Shown: positions 1 to 7,815 of the stretch, piece after piece
Numbering within the stretch: position 1 is the first letter of the stretch
Layout of the letters: each line of letters opens with the position of its first letter
DNA from: Pengzhenrongella frigida
Lineage (GTDB): Bacteria > Actinomycetota > Actinomycetes > Actinomycetales > Cellulomonadaceae
Assembly: GCF_004168625.1 (NCBI RefSeq)
Contig: NZ_SDWW01000006.1
Coordinates: forward strand, 1 to 64,000
Length of the DNA: 64,000 nt
Reading direction: 5' to 3'
The notes under the pieces: generated by a model
The model's database searches: none
Seen by the model: the letters and a program-made list of their open reading frames with translations, nothing else
Told to the model about the DNA's origin: nothing
Translations under genes and position numbers: made by a program

Positions 1-2
1 TA

Positions 3-65
3 CGCTGGGCCTGCACCCGCAAACACCGCCGGGAGGCAGCCAAGAACACCGATCTGCCCGGTTAA
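3..65 (+). CDS. C-terminal end of an unidentified protein (partial)
   Basis: Frame 3 is open from the left edge to a TAA at 63-65 and gives 20 residues rich in Lys, Arg and Cys. The gene would start upstream of the window. The tail has a transposase-like composition, but nothing in it identifies a family. It ends just before the alcohol dehydrogenase remnant, so it may also be a non-coding accident. Low confidence. Confidence 0.2.
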   Translation, partial: RWACTRKHRREAAKNTDLPG

Positions 66-92
66 GAACGAAGAGCCGTCAAGCCGGGGGAC

Positions 93-320
93 CTGATCCC
101 GAGTCTGCTCGCCCTCTCGGACGTGATGGCCACCGAAGGTCGTGACCGGGTTCGGCGCCACCCACATCGTGGCGGAGCGCGGCGAGGAGGGCCTTGCCCG
201 CGTGCGCGAGCTGACCGGCGGGATCGGCGCTGACGCAGCGCGGGAGTGCGTGGGGACCGTGGAGGCCCGCCCCCAGGTCGCCGAGGCCGACGGCGCATCC
301 GGGCGTGGGCGCGGTCGGTC
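93..320 (+). pseudogene. Remnant of a zinc-dependent alcohol dehydrogenase
   Basis: Two pieces of a medium-chain zinc alcohol dehydrogenase lie next to each other in different frames. The first (93-134) reads LIPSLLALSDVMAT, the stretch that normally leads into the central catalytic His/Gly region. The second (from about 145, one frame over) reads FGATHIVAERGEEGLARV and continues ELTGGIGADAARECVGT, from the end of the nucleotide-binding domain. The roughly 45 residues that should lie between them, including the GxGxxG dinucleotide loop, are missing, and the junction shifts the frame. No start codon or C-terminal part is present. The gene is therefore non-functional. The right boundary is approximate, because similarity fades near the stop of the minus-strand small ORF. 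Confidence 0.65.
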
Positions 321-423
321 ATTCGTTGATCGCCTCGATGCCGAGCTGCTTGAGCTTCCCAAGATGGTCGCGCATGTCCTTGACGTCGTCGTGGACCTCG
401 AGCGGTATCGGCTCGTTCGCCAT
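319..423 (-). CDS. Small hypothetical protein downstream of a TetR gene
   Basis: This 34-residue ORF starts with ATG (421-423), two bases after the TGA of the upstream TetR gene (TGA-GC-ATG), so it could be translated by re-initiation. The product is acidic and helical-looking, MANEPIPLEVHDDVKDM at the N-terminus and ending LGIEAINE. I do not recognise a family. There is no strong ribosome binding site of its own. It may be a genuine small protein, or the tail of a gene truncated when the neighbouring alcohol dehydrogenase decayed. Its stop abuts that remnant. Confidence 0.35.
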   Translation of the reverse strand: MANEPIPLEVHDDVKDMRDHLGKLKQLGIEAINE

Positions 424-425
424 GC

Positions 426-1127
426 TCACCCTGAGGGTCCTCGTGCGTCCCGCACCGGCGGCGCTGCCACGTCCGACACCCAGACCGCGGGGGCGATCAG
501 GGTGCGGGTCCACAGCTCGGCGAGGTGGCCACCGATCCGCTCCGGGCTCCAGCCCCGGCGGGACAGGAGCGAGTAGTACTCGGAGCTGTTCGTCGACCAC
601 ACGATGTCGGCCACCTGCTGGTCGGCGAGGTCGCCGCGGACCTCGCCGGTCGCGCGCAGGTCCTGCGCGAACAGCAGCATGTTGCCGGCTCGGCGCTCCT
701 CGAGCCGCGCCCAGGTCTGCGCACACCCCGGATCCGTGCGGCTGGCGTCGCGCAAGGCCTCCTGGAGCGGGGCCACGACGGGAAGGAGCCGGGCGAGAGC
801 GCTGGAGTAGATCGCGATCTTCTCCAGCGCTCCGTCGGCCGCCCGGATGCGCTGCACGTAGTCCCGCTGCTCGGCCGGGAGCGGCCGGTCGGCATCGCCC
901 AGCACCATGTCGATCACGGCGAGGACGAGCGCCGGCTTGCGTCCGACGCTCGTGTAGATGGTGTCGACGGCCACGCCGGCGCGCTCGGCGATCCGGGCGA
1001 TCGGGCAGCCGTAGCCCTCGGAGGTGAACAGCTCCCGCGCGGCGAGAAGGACTGCGTCGCGGGTCGCGTCCGCCTGGGCGGAACGGACCTCGGACCGGTA
1101 GCTGCGCCTCTTGACTGTCGACGTCAC
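426..1127 (-). CDS. TetR/AcrR family transcriptional regulator
   Basis: A 233-residue TetR-type repressor. The N-terminal helix-turn-helix spans about residues 20-65 and contains IARIAERAGVAVDTIYTSVG, the tri-helical DNA-binding unit of the family; the rest is the all-helical ligand and dimer domain. The GTG start lies 6 nt after a TACGAT hexamer on the minus strand, so the mRNA is probably leaderless. It is divergent from the flavin monooxygenase gene, and the 71-bp gap holds a perfect palindrome, so autoregulation and control of the monooxygenase is the natural inference. The ligand is unknown. Confidence 0.85.
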   Translation of the reverse strand: MTSTVKRRSYRSEVRSAQADATRDAVLLAARELFTSEGYGCPIARIAERAGVAVDTIYTSVGRKPALVLAVIDMVLGDADRPLPAEQRDYVQRIRAADGALEKIAIYSSALARLLPVVAPLQEALRDASRTDPGCAQTWARLEERRAGNMLLFAQDLRATGEVRGDLADQQVADIVWSTNSSEYYSLLSRRGWSPERIGGHLAELWTRTLIAPAVWVSDVAAPPVRDARGPSG

Positions 1128-1133
1128 GGGTCT

Positions 1134-1139
1134 ATCGTA
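1134..1139 (-). promoter_or_regulatory. Leaderless -10 element of the TetR gene
   Basis: The minus strand reads TACGAT, followed by 6 nt and then the GTG start at 1127. This spacing is that of an actinobacterial leaderless promoter. Confidence 0.45.
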
Positions 1140-1145
1140 GTTTCA

Positions 1146-1162
1146 TCCGAAGTCACTTCGGA
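1146..1162. promoter_or_regulatory. Palindromic operator between the TetR and monooxygenase genes
   Basis: TCCGAAGT-C-ACTTCGGA is a perfect 8-1-8 inverted repeat. It lies in the shared divergent promoter region, about where the -35 element of the TetR promoter would fall. It is the best candidate binding site for the adjacent TetR protein. Confidence 0.65.
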
Positions 1163-1198
1163 CGAATCGCGTCCAACGAGTCTTCCGGAGGAGGATCG

Positions 1199-2368
1199 AT
1201 GGTCATCGAGCGGATCGACACCGTCGTCGTCGGAGCCGGACAGGCAGGTCTGGCCGTCGGCTTCCACCTTGCGCAGCAGGGTCGCTCGTTCGTGCTCCTC
1301 GATGCGCACGAGCGCGTCGGGGACTCCTGGCGCCAGCGGTGGGACTCCCTGCGCCTGTTCACCCCCGCGCGTTACGACGCGCTGCCCGGCAGCACGTTCC
1401 CCGGGTCCCCGTGGTCGTTCCCGTCGCGTGAGGAGTTCGCCGACTACCTCGAGCGCTATGCCGTGCAGCACGGCCTCCCGGTCCGTCCGAGCACACCGGT
1501 TCGGCGCCTTGCCCGGGACGGAACGGGGTACGTCGTCGAGGTCGACGGCGGCAGCCTGCGGGCGGACCACGTCATCGTGGCGGCCGGCTTCGACCGTCTG
1601 CCCCAGACGCCGACCTTCAGCGCCGAGCTCGAGCCGACCATCACCCAGCTGCACTCGGCGGAGTACCGCAATGCTGAGCAGTTCCCCGACGGCGACGTCC
1701 TGGTGGTGGGAGCAGGCAACTCGGGTGCGGACATCGCCCTGGAGCTGTCTCGCACCCACCCCGTGCATCTCGCCGGCAGGCACCCGGGGCAGGTGCCCTT
1801 CCGGATCGAGCGCCCGACCTCTCGGCTCCTCAGCATGCTGGTGTTCACCGCCTTCGCCCACGTCCTCACCACGGGCACGCCCATGGGGCGGCGCGCCCGG
1901 CCCCAGGTGCTCGCCCACAGCGGGCCGCTGATCCGGGTCAAGACCGGCGACCTCGCGGCCGCCGGCGTGCACCGGGTACCGCGGGTCGTCGGGGTCCGCG
2001 ACGGGCTGCCCGTGACCGAAGGCGGCCAGGTGCTGCGGGTCGCGAGCGTGGTCTGGTGCACGGGGTATCGGCCGGACTACTCCTGGATCGACGTTCCGGT
2101 GTTCGGGGCCGACGGCCTGCCCGTCCACGACCGCGGAGTGTGCCCGTCGCAGCCGGGCCTGTACCTTCTCGGCCAGCTGTTCCAGTACTCGCTGGCCTCC
2201 TCGATGATCCACGGCGTCGCTCGCGACGCGAAGCACGTCGCGGACCATCTCGCCCGCGCCACGAAAGCGGCGACGGCGCCAGGCGGACGACTCGACCAGC
2301 CCGCCGCCGATCGTCCGGGGCGGCATGAGGACTCGGGGGCCGAGCCGACCGGGGTGCCGAAGGCCTGA
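1199..2368 (+). CDS. Flavin-containing monooxygenase / NAD(P)-FAD oxidoreductase
   Basis: A 389-residue flavoprotein of the CzcO/FMO type (COG2072). An N-terminal FAD-binding Rossmann loop, VVVGAGQAGLAV, sits at residues 9-20, and a second dinucleotide loop, VVGAGNSGADIA (NADPH), lies around residues 167-178. The stretch WDSLRLFTPARYDALPG after the first domain is typical of this group. The enzyme probably uses NADPH and O2 to oxygenate a small cytosolic substrate, which cannot be read from the sequence. The start is supported by GGAGGAGG at 1187-1194. Divergence from the TetR gene across a palindrome suggests substrate-inducible expression. Confidence 0.85.
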   Translation: MVIERIDTVVVGAGQAGLAVGFHLAQQGRSFVLLDAHERVGDSWRQRWDSLRLFTPARYDALPGSTFPGSPWSFPSREEFADYLERYAVQHGLPVRPSTPVRRLARDGTGYVVEVDGGSLRADHVIVAAGFDRLPQTPTFSAELEPTITQLHSAEYRNAEQFPDGDVLVVGAGNSGADIALELSRTHPVHLAGRHPGQVPFRIERPTSRLLSMLVFTAFAHVLTTGTPMGRRARPQVLAHSGPLIRVKTGDLAAAGVHRVPRVVGVRDGLPVTEGGQVLRVASVVWCTGYRPDYSWIDVPVFGADGLPVHDRGVCPSQPGLYLLGQLFQYSLASSMIHGVARDAKHVADHLARATKAATAPGGRLDQPAADRPGRHEDSGAEPTGVPKA

Positions 2369-2381
2369 GGCGCGCCGCCCC

Positions 2382-2412
2382 AGGCCCCGGGCATCGAGGT
2401 GTCCGGGGACCT
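2382..2412 (+). terminator. Possible terminator after the monooxygenase gene
   Basis: A GC-rich stem pairs AGGCCCCGG (2382-2390) with CCGGGGACCT (2403-2412) with one bulged base and a 12-nt loop, followed by TTT. It lies between the monooxygenase stop and the acyltransferase start. Confidence 0.35.
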
Positions 2413-2467
2413 TTGCCCCTTCGGTGCGGCTCCCCGCGGTGCGCACACTGGGCATGGAGGGGCTGCC

Positions 2468-3628
2468 ATGGCACCTGTCTTCGCCGATCCCCAGGCACAC
2501 CGCGCCCGCCAGGCCGGGCGGTCGCGTGCGGCCTGGGCGGACAACCTCAAGGTCGTGCTCGTGATCGGCGTGATCGTGGCGCACGTGACCATCGCCTGGA
2601 CCGGGGTGGGCAACTGGGTCTTCACCGAGGGACCGGTGCGGGAGCCGCTGTTCAGCCTGCTCGTCCTGGCCTCCGCCGGATCCCTGTTCGGCCTCGCGGT
2701 GTTCTTCATGCTCGCGGGCATGTTCACGCCGCAGTCGCTCGAGCGCAAGGGTCTGCGCAGGTTCCTCATCGACCGCACCCTCCGGCTCGCCGTGCCGATG
2801 CTGTTCTTCATCGTCGTCCTGGCGCCGTTCGTCGAGTGGGCCGACCCGGAGCGCGCCGGCTGGGACCGCGGGTTCGCGGCGTACACGGTCGAGGTGGTCT
2901 GGTGGTCCTGGCCGGTGCCGCCTTCGTGGGGACCCACGTGGTTCCTCGCCGTGCTGCTGCTGTTCTCGGTGGTGTACGCCCTCGTGCGGCAGCTCGTCCC
3001 CCGTCGCCCGGCGGCCACACCGCTGCGCCGCCGGTATCTCGTCGCCGCTGCGGCGACCGTCGCCCTCGTGAGCTGGTTCGTGCGGTTCGAGATCCCGGTC
3101 GGTGACGAGGTCGGCCGTCTGGCCCTGGGGCAGGCGCCCGCGTGGGTCACCGGCTTCGCGCTCGGGGTGGTCGGGGCGGAGCGTGGCTGGTTCGATCCGA
3201 TCGAGCCGGCGATCGCGGGCTGGGCGCGACGGGTCGGGATGACCGCCATCGTGGGTGCAGCGCTGGTCATCGGCGTGGCCGGGGTGCTCGACGCCGATCT
3301 GGACGCCTTCGCCGGGAACGACACCTGGCAGTCGCTCGTGCTCGCCGTGATCGAGGGCGTGCTCGTGGTCTCCATGCCGCTGTGGCTGGTGGACGTGTTC
3401 CGTTGGCGGTTCGACCACCAGGGCCGCCTGGCGCGGGAGGCCAGCCGCGCAGCGTTCGCGGCCTTCGTCGTGCACCAGATCGTGCTGGTCGGGCTGGTGC
3501 TCGCGAGCCATGCCGTGCGGCTGCCCCCGGAGGCCGAGTGGCTGGCGGTCAGCGTCCTCGGGGTGCTGGTCTCCTTCGGTGCGGGTGCGCTGCTGACGCG
3601 CATCCCCGCGGTCGGCCGATTCGTCTAG
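2468..3628 (+). CDS. Membrane O-acyltransferase (acyltransferase-3 family)
   Basis: A 386-residue polytopic membrane protein with about ten hydrophobic segments. The N-terminal segment NLKVVLVIGVIVAHVTIAW carries the family's conserved His in the first membrane helix, and a later GPTWFL motif also fits acyltransferase-3/OpgC-like enzymes. These transfer acyl groups to extracellular sugars, polysaccharides or lipids. The substrate is not predictable. The ATG at 2468 is chosen because GGAGGGG precedes it; an upstream in-frame start at 2399 lacks a ribosome binding site and would add a non-hydrophobic tail. It appears to be a single gene. Confidence 0.8.
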   Translation: MAPVFADPQAHRARQAGRSRAAWADNLKVVLVIGVIVAHVTIAWTGVGNWVFTEGPVREPLFSLLVLASAGSLFGLAVFFMLAGMFTPQSLERKGLRRFLIDRTLRLAVPMLFFIVVLAPFVEWADPERAGWDRGFAAYTVEVVWWSWPVPPSWGPTWFLAVLLLFSVVYALVRQLVPRRPAATPLRRRYLVAAAATVALVSWFVRFEIPVGDEVGRLALGQAPAWVTGFALGVVGAERGWFDPIEPAIAGWARRVGMTAIVGAALVIGVAGVLDADLDAFAGNDTWQSLVLAVIEGVLVVSMPLWLVDVFRWRFDHQGRLAREASRAAFAAFVVHQIVLVGLVLASHAVRLPPEAEWLAVSVLGVLVSFGAGALLTRIPAVGRFV

Positions 3629-3749
3629 CGCGCCACCATCGCGAGCACCGTCCGCACCGGTTGTGGAGGACGAAGCCCTGTGGATGACCGGAGCGGCCGG
3701 GGGGACCGGCATCTACGGTCGGGTCTCGCACGGAACCGAGGAGGCCTCA

Positions 3750-4241
3750 GTGGTGCACATCGACGATCCCCGGGACACCGCTTGGCTCGACCAGCACGCG
3801 CAGCTCGTCGCGGAGCAGATCCGCGTCTACGGCGTCCATATCTCCTACGTGATCGGGGACCCGCGAGCGCGACGGACCTCGATCGCGTACACCGTGGGCC
3901 TGTTCGGCATCGGCCACCCCGAGGTGCTGGCGGTCGGGCTCGACCCGGATACCGCGATGTCGCTCCTCAACGAGGTCGCGGCCCGGGTCCGCCGGGGCGG
4001 TCAGCTCGTCGTCGGTGAGCTGCTGGCGTTCGACCGCTGGCCCCATCGCGTCGTGGTCGAACCGTCGCCGAACCCCGGCCAGATCGTGTTCACCGCGAAC
4101 CGGCACTACCAGCGGCCGGACGAAGCCTCGGTTCCGGTGCTGCAGCTGACGTACGACGACACGGCCGGGCGATTCCCCTGGGACGACGGGTATGCGGTTC
4201 CGCCCTGGGTCCAGCCGCGGCCGGGCCGCTTCACGGCGTGA
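3750..4241 (+). CDS. DUF4262 domain-containing protein
   Basis: A 163-residue soluble protein matching DUF4262 by its layout: an N-terminal segment ending in ISYVIGD, a central YTVGLFGIGHPEVLAVGL block, and a C-terminal PVLQLTYDD. The function of DUF4262 is not established; related proteins are often stand-alone genes in actinobacteria. The GTG at 3750 is preferred because GAGGAGG lies at 3738-3744. A second GTG follows directly at 3753. No operon partner is evident, since the gaps on both sides are about 90-120 bp. Confidence 0.75.
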   Translation: MVHIDDPRDTAWLDQHAQLVAEQIRVYGVHISYVIGDPRARRTSIAYTVGLFGIGHPEVLAVGLDPDTAMSLLNEVAARVRRGGQLVVGELLAFDRWPHRVVVEPSPNPGQIVFTANRHYQRPDEASVPVLQLTYDDTAGRFPWDDGYAVPPWVQPRPGRFTA

Positions 4242-4293
4242 CGAGCGCCCACTCAACCGGAGGAGGTGGCAAGAGTCGGCCTCGTCGACTAAG

Positions 4294-4315
4294 GTAGACG
4301 AACTAGTACGTCTAC
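4294..4315. promoter_or_regulatory. Inverted repeat operator upstream of the doxX-like gene
   Basis: GTAGACG at 4294-4300 and CGTCTAC at 4309-4315 are perfectly complementary arms around an 8-nt AT-rich spacer. The repeat sits 14 bp before the ATG of the DoxX-like gene and next to its AAGGAG site. It is a probable operator for the TetR encoded just downstream. Confidence 0.6.
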
Positions 4316-4328
4316 TAAGGAGTCCGCC

Positions 4329-4811
4329 ATGGGCACGCTCGAGTCAACGACCGCGCAGCCCCCCGCGCGCTCGACCGTCCCCGGTGTCGACACCCGTCGT
4401 CGCACGGTCGGGCGCATCGCGCTGGGGAGTGTCCTCGTCTTCGCGGGGATCACCCACCTCACCGTGAGCCGCCAGGAGTTCCAGGCGCAGGTGCCGACCT
4501 GGGTGCCGCTCGACGCCGACGCGGTGGTTCTCGCCTCGGGCATCGTCGAGATCACGCTCGGCACCGCCCTCGTCGTCGTGCGCCGCCGACGTCGTGCGAT
4601 CGTCGGCGGGCTGGCCGCCGCGTTCTTCGTCGCGATCTTCCCCGGCAACATCTCGCAGCTCGTCACGCACACGGATGCGTTCGGCCTGGACACCGATGCG
4701 GCTCGCGCGACCCGGTTGATCTTCCAGCCGCTGCTCGTGGTGTGGGCGCTGTGGTCGACGGGTGCCTGGCGGACCTGGCGGCACCACCGTGGCGGCGGCC
4801 GGTCCGCATGA
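4329..4811 (+). CDS. DoxX-like integral membrane protein
   Basis: A 160-residue membrane protein with four predicted helices: about residues 29-47, 65-84, 91-110 and 130-147. Layout and size fit the DoxX/DoxD-like family of small membrane proteins, often found beside stress or quinone-related enzymes. No catalytic residues are apparent. AAGGAG at 4317-4322 supports the ATG start. It is followed after 34 bp by a TetR gene on the same strand and preceded by a TetR-like operator, so the two probably form an autoregulated unit. Confidence 0.7.
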   Translation: MGTLESTTAQPPARSTVPGVDTRRRTVGRIALGSVLVFAGITHLTVSRQEFQAQVPTWVPLDADAVVLASGIVEITLGTALVVVRRRRRAIVGGLAAAFFVAIFPGNISQLVTHTDAFGLDTDAARATRLIFQPLLVVWALWSTGAWRTWRHHRGGGRSA

Positions 4812-4845
4812 CGGCCGAGATGATGATCCGCTCGGCACCGTGCGC

Positions 4846-5514
4846 ATGGTCGCACTCCGACCCGGTGAGCGACCCGTGGTGACCGTCGAGGGCCTGTCGG
4901 CGCGGACCTCGTCCCCGGTCGTCGGGCGACCGACGCGCCAGGGTGGGCAGGCCGAGGCGGCCCGACGCATCCTCGACGCGGCCGGGCCCCTGTTCTACGG
5001 GCAGGGGATCCGGGCGGTCAGCGCCGACGCCGTGATCGACGCCGCGGGCGTGACCAAGACGACGTTCTACCGGCACTTCCCGACCAAGGACGACCTCGTC
5101 GTTGCCTACCTCTCGGCGGTCTCCGCGGCCGAGCAGCGCGCCGTCGCGGATTGGCGCGCCGCCTACGCCGGTCGGCCCGTCGAGGTGCTCAGGATCTATG
5201 CCCGGACGTTGGGGGAGGAAGCGTGCGGCGCCGGATTTCGCGGGTGTCCGTTCCTCAACGCGGTCGCCGAGTACCCCGACGATGCTCATCCGGTGCATGT
5301 GGCCGTCGAGAGGCACCGGACCTGGCTGCGAGGGGCCGCGCGCGAGGTGCTCGAGCAGATGGGCGTCGAGGATCCTGACCTGACCGCCGTCGAGCTCGTG
5401 ATGGTGCGCGACGGGGCGATGGCCGCCGGGCGTGGGGTGCCCGCGACGCGGGTGACGGCGGCGCTGCTCCGTGCGGGGACGGCGATCGTGCGCGCGGCGT
5501 CGCCGGGAGCCTGA
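4846..5514 (+). CDS. TetR family transcriptional regulator
   Basis: A 222-residue TetR repressor. The helix-turn-helix is around residues 48-82 and includes IDAAGVTKTTFYRHFPTKDD. The C-terminal domain carries the subfamily signature FRGCPFLNAVAEYPD. The start is uncertain: the ATG at 4846 has no clear ribosome binding site, and a GTG near 4876 is also possible. It lies downstream of a DoxX-like gene whose promoter contains an inverted repeat, so it probably represses that small operon. The inducer is unknown. Confidence 0.8.
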   Translation: MVALRPGERPVVTVEGLSARTSSPVVGRPTRQGGQAEAARRILDAAGPLFYGQGIRAVSADAVIDAAGVTKTTFYRHFPTKDDLVVAYLSAVSAAEQRAVADWRAAYAGRPVEVLRIYARTLGEEACGAGFRGCPFLNAVAEYPDDAHPVHVAVERHRTWLRGAAREVLEQMGVEDPDLTAVELVMVRDGAMAAGRGVPATRVTAALLRAGTAIVRAASPGA

Positions 5515-5655
5515 GCCGGGGTGGCTTCGGCGCCGTTCGGGATCGACCTGCGGGCTCGCACGCCGCCCAGGCGGCCGACGCGCCGCGGATGGATGATGGA
5601 GACGAGGACGGTTCTTCGGTGGACGGAGCACCGATCCCCACAAGGGACGTGCATC

Positions 5656-6489
5656 GTGCGCCGGCAGCATCTGGGTGGGATCTCCCTCGTGATCGTCGCT
5701 TCGTTGGGTCTCGGGGGGTGCAGCCCCGGTCCACGAGATCCAGCGGAGGCGCCGCCGACGTCGGCCATCGAGACCCCGGCCATGCCCTCGCCCTCGAGAA
5801 CGGCCCCGACGCCCGCACCGACCGTGCCCGCACCGACCGTGCCCACCGCGGCGGGTGATCTCGCCCCCTTCGTCGACGCGGCCCGCTCCGCTGACTCGCG
5901 GCTGCGGGAGGCGGCAGCCCTGATCAACGGCGCGGTGCGTTCGACGGCGGTGGTGGTGGACGCTCGCACGGTCGCCGCGGTGCAGGCCGCCGAGCCGGAG
6001 CAGGTCGCGGCGACCATTCCCCCCGGGATGCCGGAACCGTTGCTGCGCGCCGTGCTCCTGACCTACAGCGACCTCGTCTCGCGATACGCCGCGATCAGCT
6101 CCTTCCGAATCGCGGCGGGCACCTACCCGCGCGAGGAGCCCTCGGCCGACGAGATGATCGGGTGTCTGGCGAACGGGTCACCGGCGGCGGCACGCTTCGA
6201 CGCGGACCTTGGCGCCGTGGCGACGTCGGCGGGCGAGACGCCACCCGTCGGTGGGGTCGATCCCGCCTCGTTGGCGGCCGCCGAGCTCGCGGTGCGGCTG
6301 GCGGACATCGAGCTTCGCAACGTCGGGTGTGGCTCGTGCGGCGGGTACGTGTCGACCACGTTCGTCCCGATCCGCTGGGACGATGCGGCGCCCGGCCTCA
6401 CCGCGCGGTCCGGCCTGCTCGGCGACGTACGGTTCGAGGCCGTCCAGGTCTCCGGAGGTGGCTGGACGGCGGAGCTCAACGCCTGCTGA
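5656..6489 (+). CDS. Secreted lipoprotein of unknown function
   Basis: A 277-residue protein with a classical lipoprotein signal: short basic N-terminus, hydrophobic core, and lipobox LGGC with Cys22 as the predicted lipidation site. A Pro/Thr-rich linker with PAPTVP repeats follows (about residues 28-58), then a mostly helical domain and a C-terminal part containing the cysteine pair GCGSCGG and a last-residue Cys. The GTG start is supported by AAGGGA at 5642-5647. It should be anchored on the outer face of the membrane. No family is recognised. It is convergent with the GGDEF gene, with only 6 bp between them. Confidence 0.65.
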   Translation: MRRQHLGGISLVIVASLGLGGCSPGPRDPAEAPPTSAIETPAMPSPSRTAPTPAPTVPAPTVPTAAGDLAPFVDAARSADSRLREAAALINGAVRSTAVVVDARTVAAVQAAEPEQVAATIPPGMPEPLLRAVLLTYSDLVSRYAAISSFRIAAGTYPREEPSADEMIGCLANGSPAAARFDADLGAVATSAGETPPVGGVDPASLAAAELAVRLADIELRNVGCGSCGGYVSTTFVPIRWDDAAPGLTARSGLLGDVRFEAVQVSGGGWTAELNAC

Positions 6490-6495
6490 CCGCGG

Positions 6496-7620
6496 TCACC
6501 AGGGTCCCGCCGGGCCCGCGGACTGCACCCGGTCGCGCCCGTCGGCCTTGGCGCGATACATGAGCTCGTCGACCCGGCGCAGCACCGACGTGGCGGACTC
6601 GTCGTGCTGCAGCTCGGTGACCCCGAAGCTGGCGGTGACGCGCACCCCGACCGCCACCGTCAGCTCCTGGGGCAGGGCCTGCCGCAACCGCTCGGCCAGC
6701 TGGACCGCCTGGTGGTGGTCGGTGGCCGGCGTGACCAGGACGAACTCCTCGCCGCCCAGGCGGGCGAGCACGTCGCCGTCGCGCACCGTGCGGGCCGCGA
6801 CCTCGGCGACCACCCGCAGCACCTGGTCACCCAGGTCGTGCCCGAAGGTGTCGTTGACCTGTTTAAAGTGATCGAGGTCGAAGTACACGACACAGACGGG
6901 GTGGGAGGGGCTGACGAGCCCCGCCTGGTGCCCGAGCTCCTCGAGGAGGCGGCGCCGGTTGGCGATGCCGGTGAGCTCGTCCAGGTAGGCCATGTCGCGC
7001 ATCCGGGACGCGGTCGCATCGGCGCGCGCGGCGTCGGCCACCGCCGAGGTGACGTGCTCTTTCGCCCTCGACAGCACGAGAAGCAGGACGAGGAACACGC
7101 CGAGGTAGACGCCGTAACGCAGCGACTGCCAGACGTAGAAGGCTCCGCCGGGTCGCTGCCCCAGCGCCGTCGCGATCACCGCGGTGATGAGGGCGGCATA
7201 GACCGTGCCGTGCACGAGTGCGGTGCGGGTGCTCTGGAACAGGAAGCCGACGATGAGGCACACCACCACGCCGAGGAGCGGGGTCGGCAGCAACAAGGCC
7301 CAGGCGGTCGCGGCGTCGGGTGCCTGCGCGATCCGGCCCAATGCGATGACGACCCACAACGCCTCGAGCAGCACGAGGATCGCCAGTGCCGCGCGAATGG
7401 CCCACTCCTGCCGACGGAGCAGGATCCACGCGAAGACCAGGAGCACCGCGCCCAGCGGCGGGTAGCCCCAGTGCACCCAGGGGTCCTGGGGCCCCTCCCG
7501 GTACCAGGTGCCGGCGATGATCGGGGCGCCCACCGCGATGCCGAGGGCCACGACGCGTCGGGCGAGCCCGGCGAGGTCGACACCTGGCTGGGACGCGGGC
7601 CATCCGGTACGACGCTGCAC
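6496..7620 (-). CDS. Membrane diguanylate cyclase (GGDEF)
   Basis: A 374-residue protein with about six membrane helices in the first 190 residues and a C-terminal GGDEF domain. The active-site motif is LARLGGEEF (about residue 290), a functional variant of GGDEF. The stretch VRDGDVLARLGGEEF contains an RxxD product-inhibition site five residues upstream. It should synthesise c-di-GMP from two GTP, with the membrane region as sensor. GTG start with a GGGAGG-type site upstream. It is one of three c-di-GMP genes in the first 28 kb. Confidence 0.88.
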   Translation of the reverse strand: MQRRTGWPASQPGVDLAGLARRVVALGIAVGAPIIAGTWYREGPQDPWVHWGYPPLGAVLLVFAWILLRRQEWAIRAALAILVLLEALWVVIALGRIAQAPDAATAWALLLPTPLLGVVVCLIVGFLFQSTRTALVHGTVYAALITAVIATALGQRPGGAFYVWQSLRYGVYLGVFLVLLLVLSRAKEHVTSAVADAARADATASRMRDMAYLDELTGIANRRRLLEELGHQAGLVSPSHPVCVVYFDLDHFKQVNDTFGHDLGDQVLRVVAEVAARTVRDGDVLARLGGEEFVLVTPATDHHQAVQLAERLRQALPQELTVAVGVRVTASFGVTELQHDESATSVLRRVDELMYRAKADGRDRVQSAGPAGPW

Positions 7621-7815
7621 GAGCCCTCGCCTCCCGCCACCTGGTCACCGGTCGGGTAGACCAGGTGTGCTCCGGGCGGGGTGGCGTCGGCCGGCCGGGG
7701 CGCACATTCTTGCACCGTCCGGGCCCAACGCCCCTGGTCGGCGATGTCGGCGCGCTGCGAACGTGAGGCAGGTGCAGATGTCCGGAAAGCAGATGTCGAC
7801 GATGGGGGTACGGCA

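Noticed and set aside
1-65. Left-edge insertion sequence
   Set aside because: The short basic tail could be a transposase end, but there is no terminal inverted repeat or recognisable motif within the window.
1124-3712. Very long open frame (862 codons) on the minus strand
   Set aside because: It runs antisense to the monooxygenase and acyltransferase genes, is rich in Arg, His, Pro and Gly without any domain, and is a by-product of the high GC content.
7774-7797. Direct repeat GCAGATGTC upstream of the methyltransferase
   Set aside because: Two 9-nt copies 15 bp apart are weak and have no symmetry; chance is likely in such GC-rich DNA.
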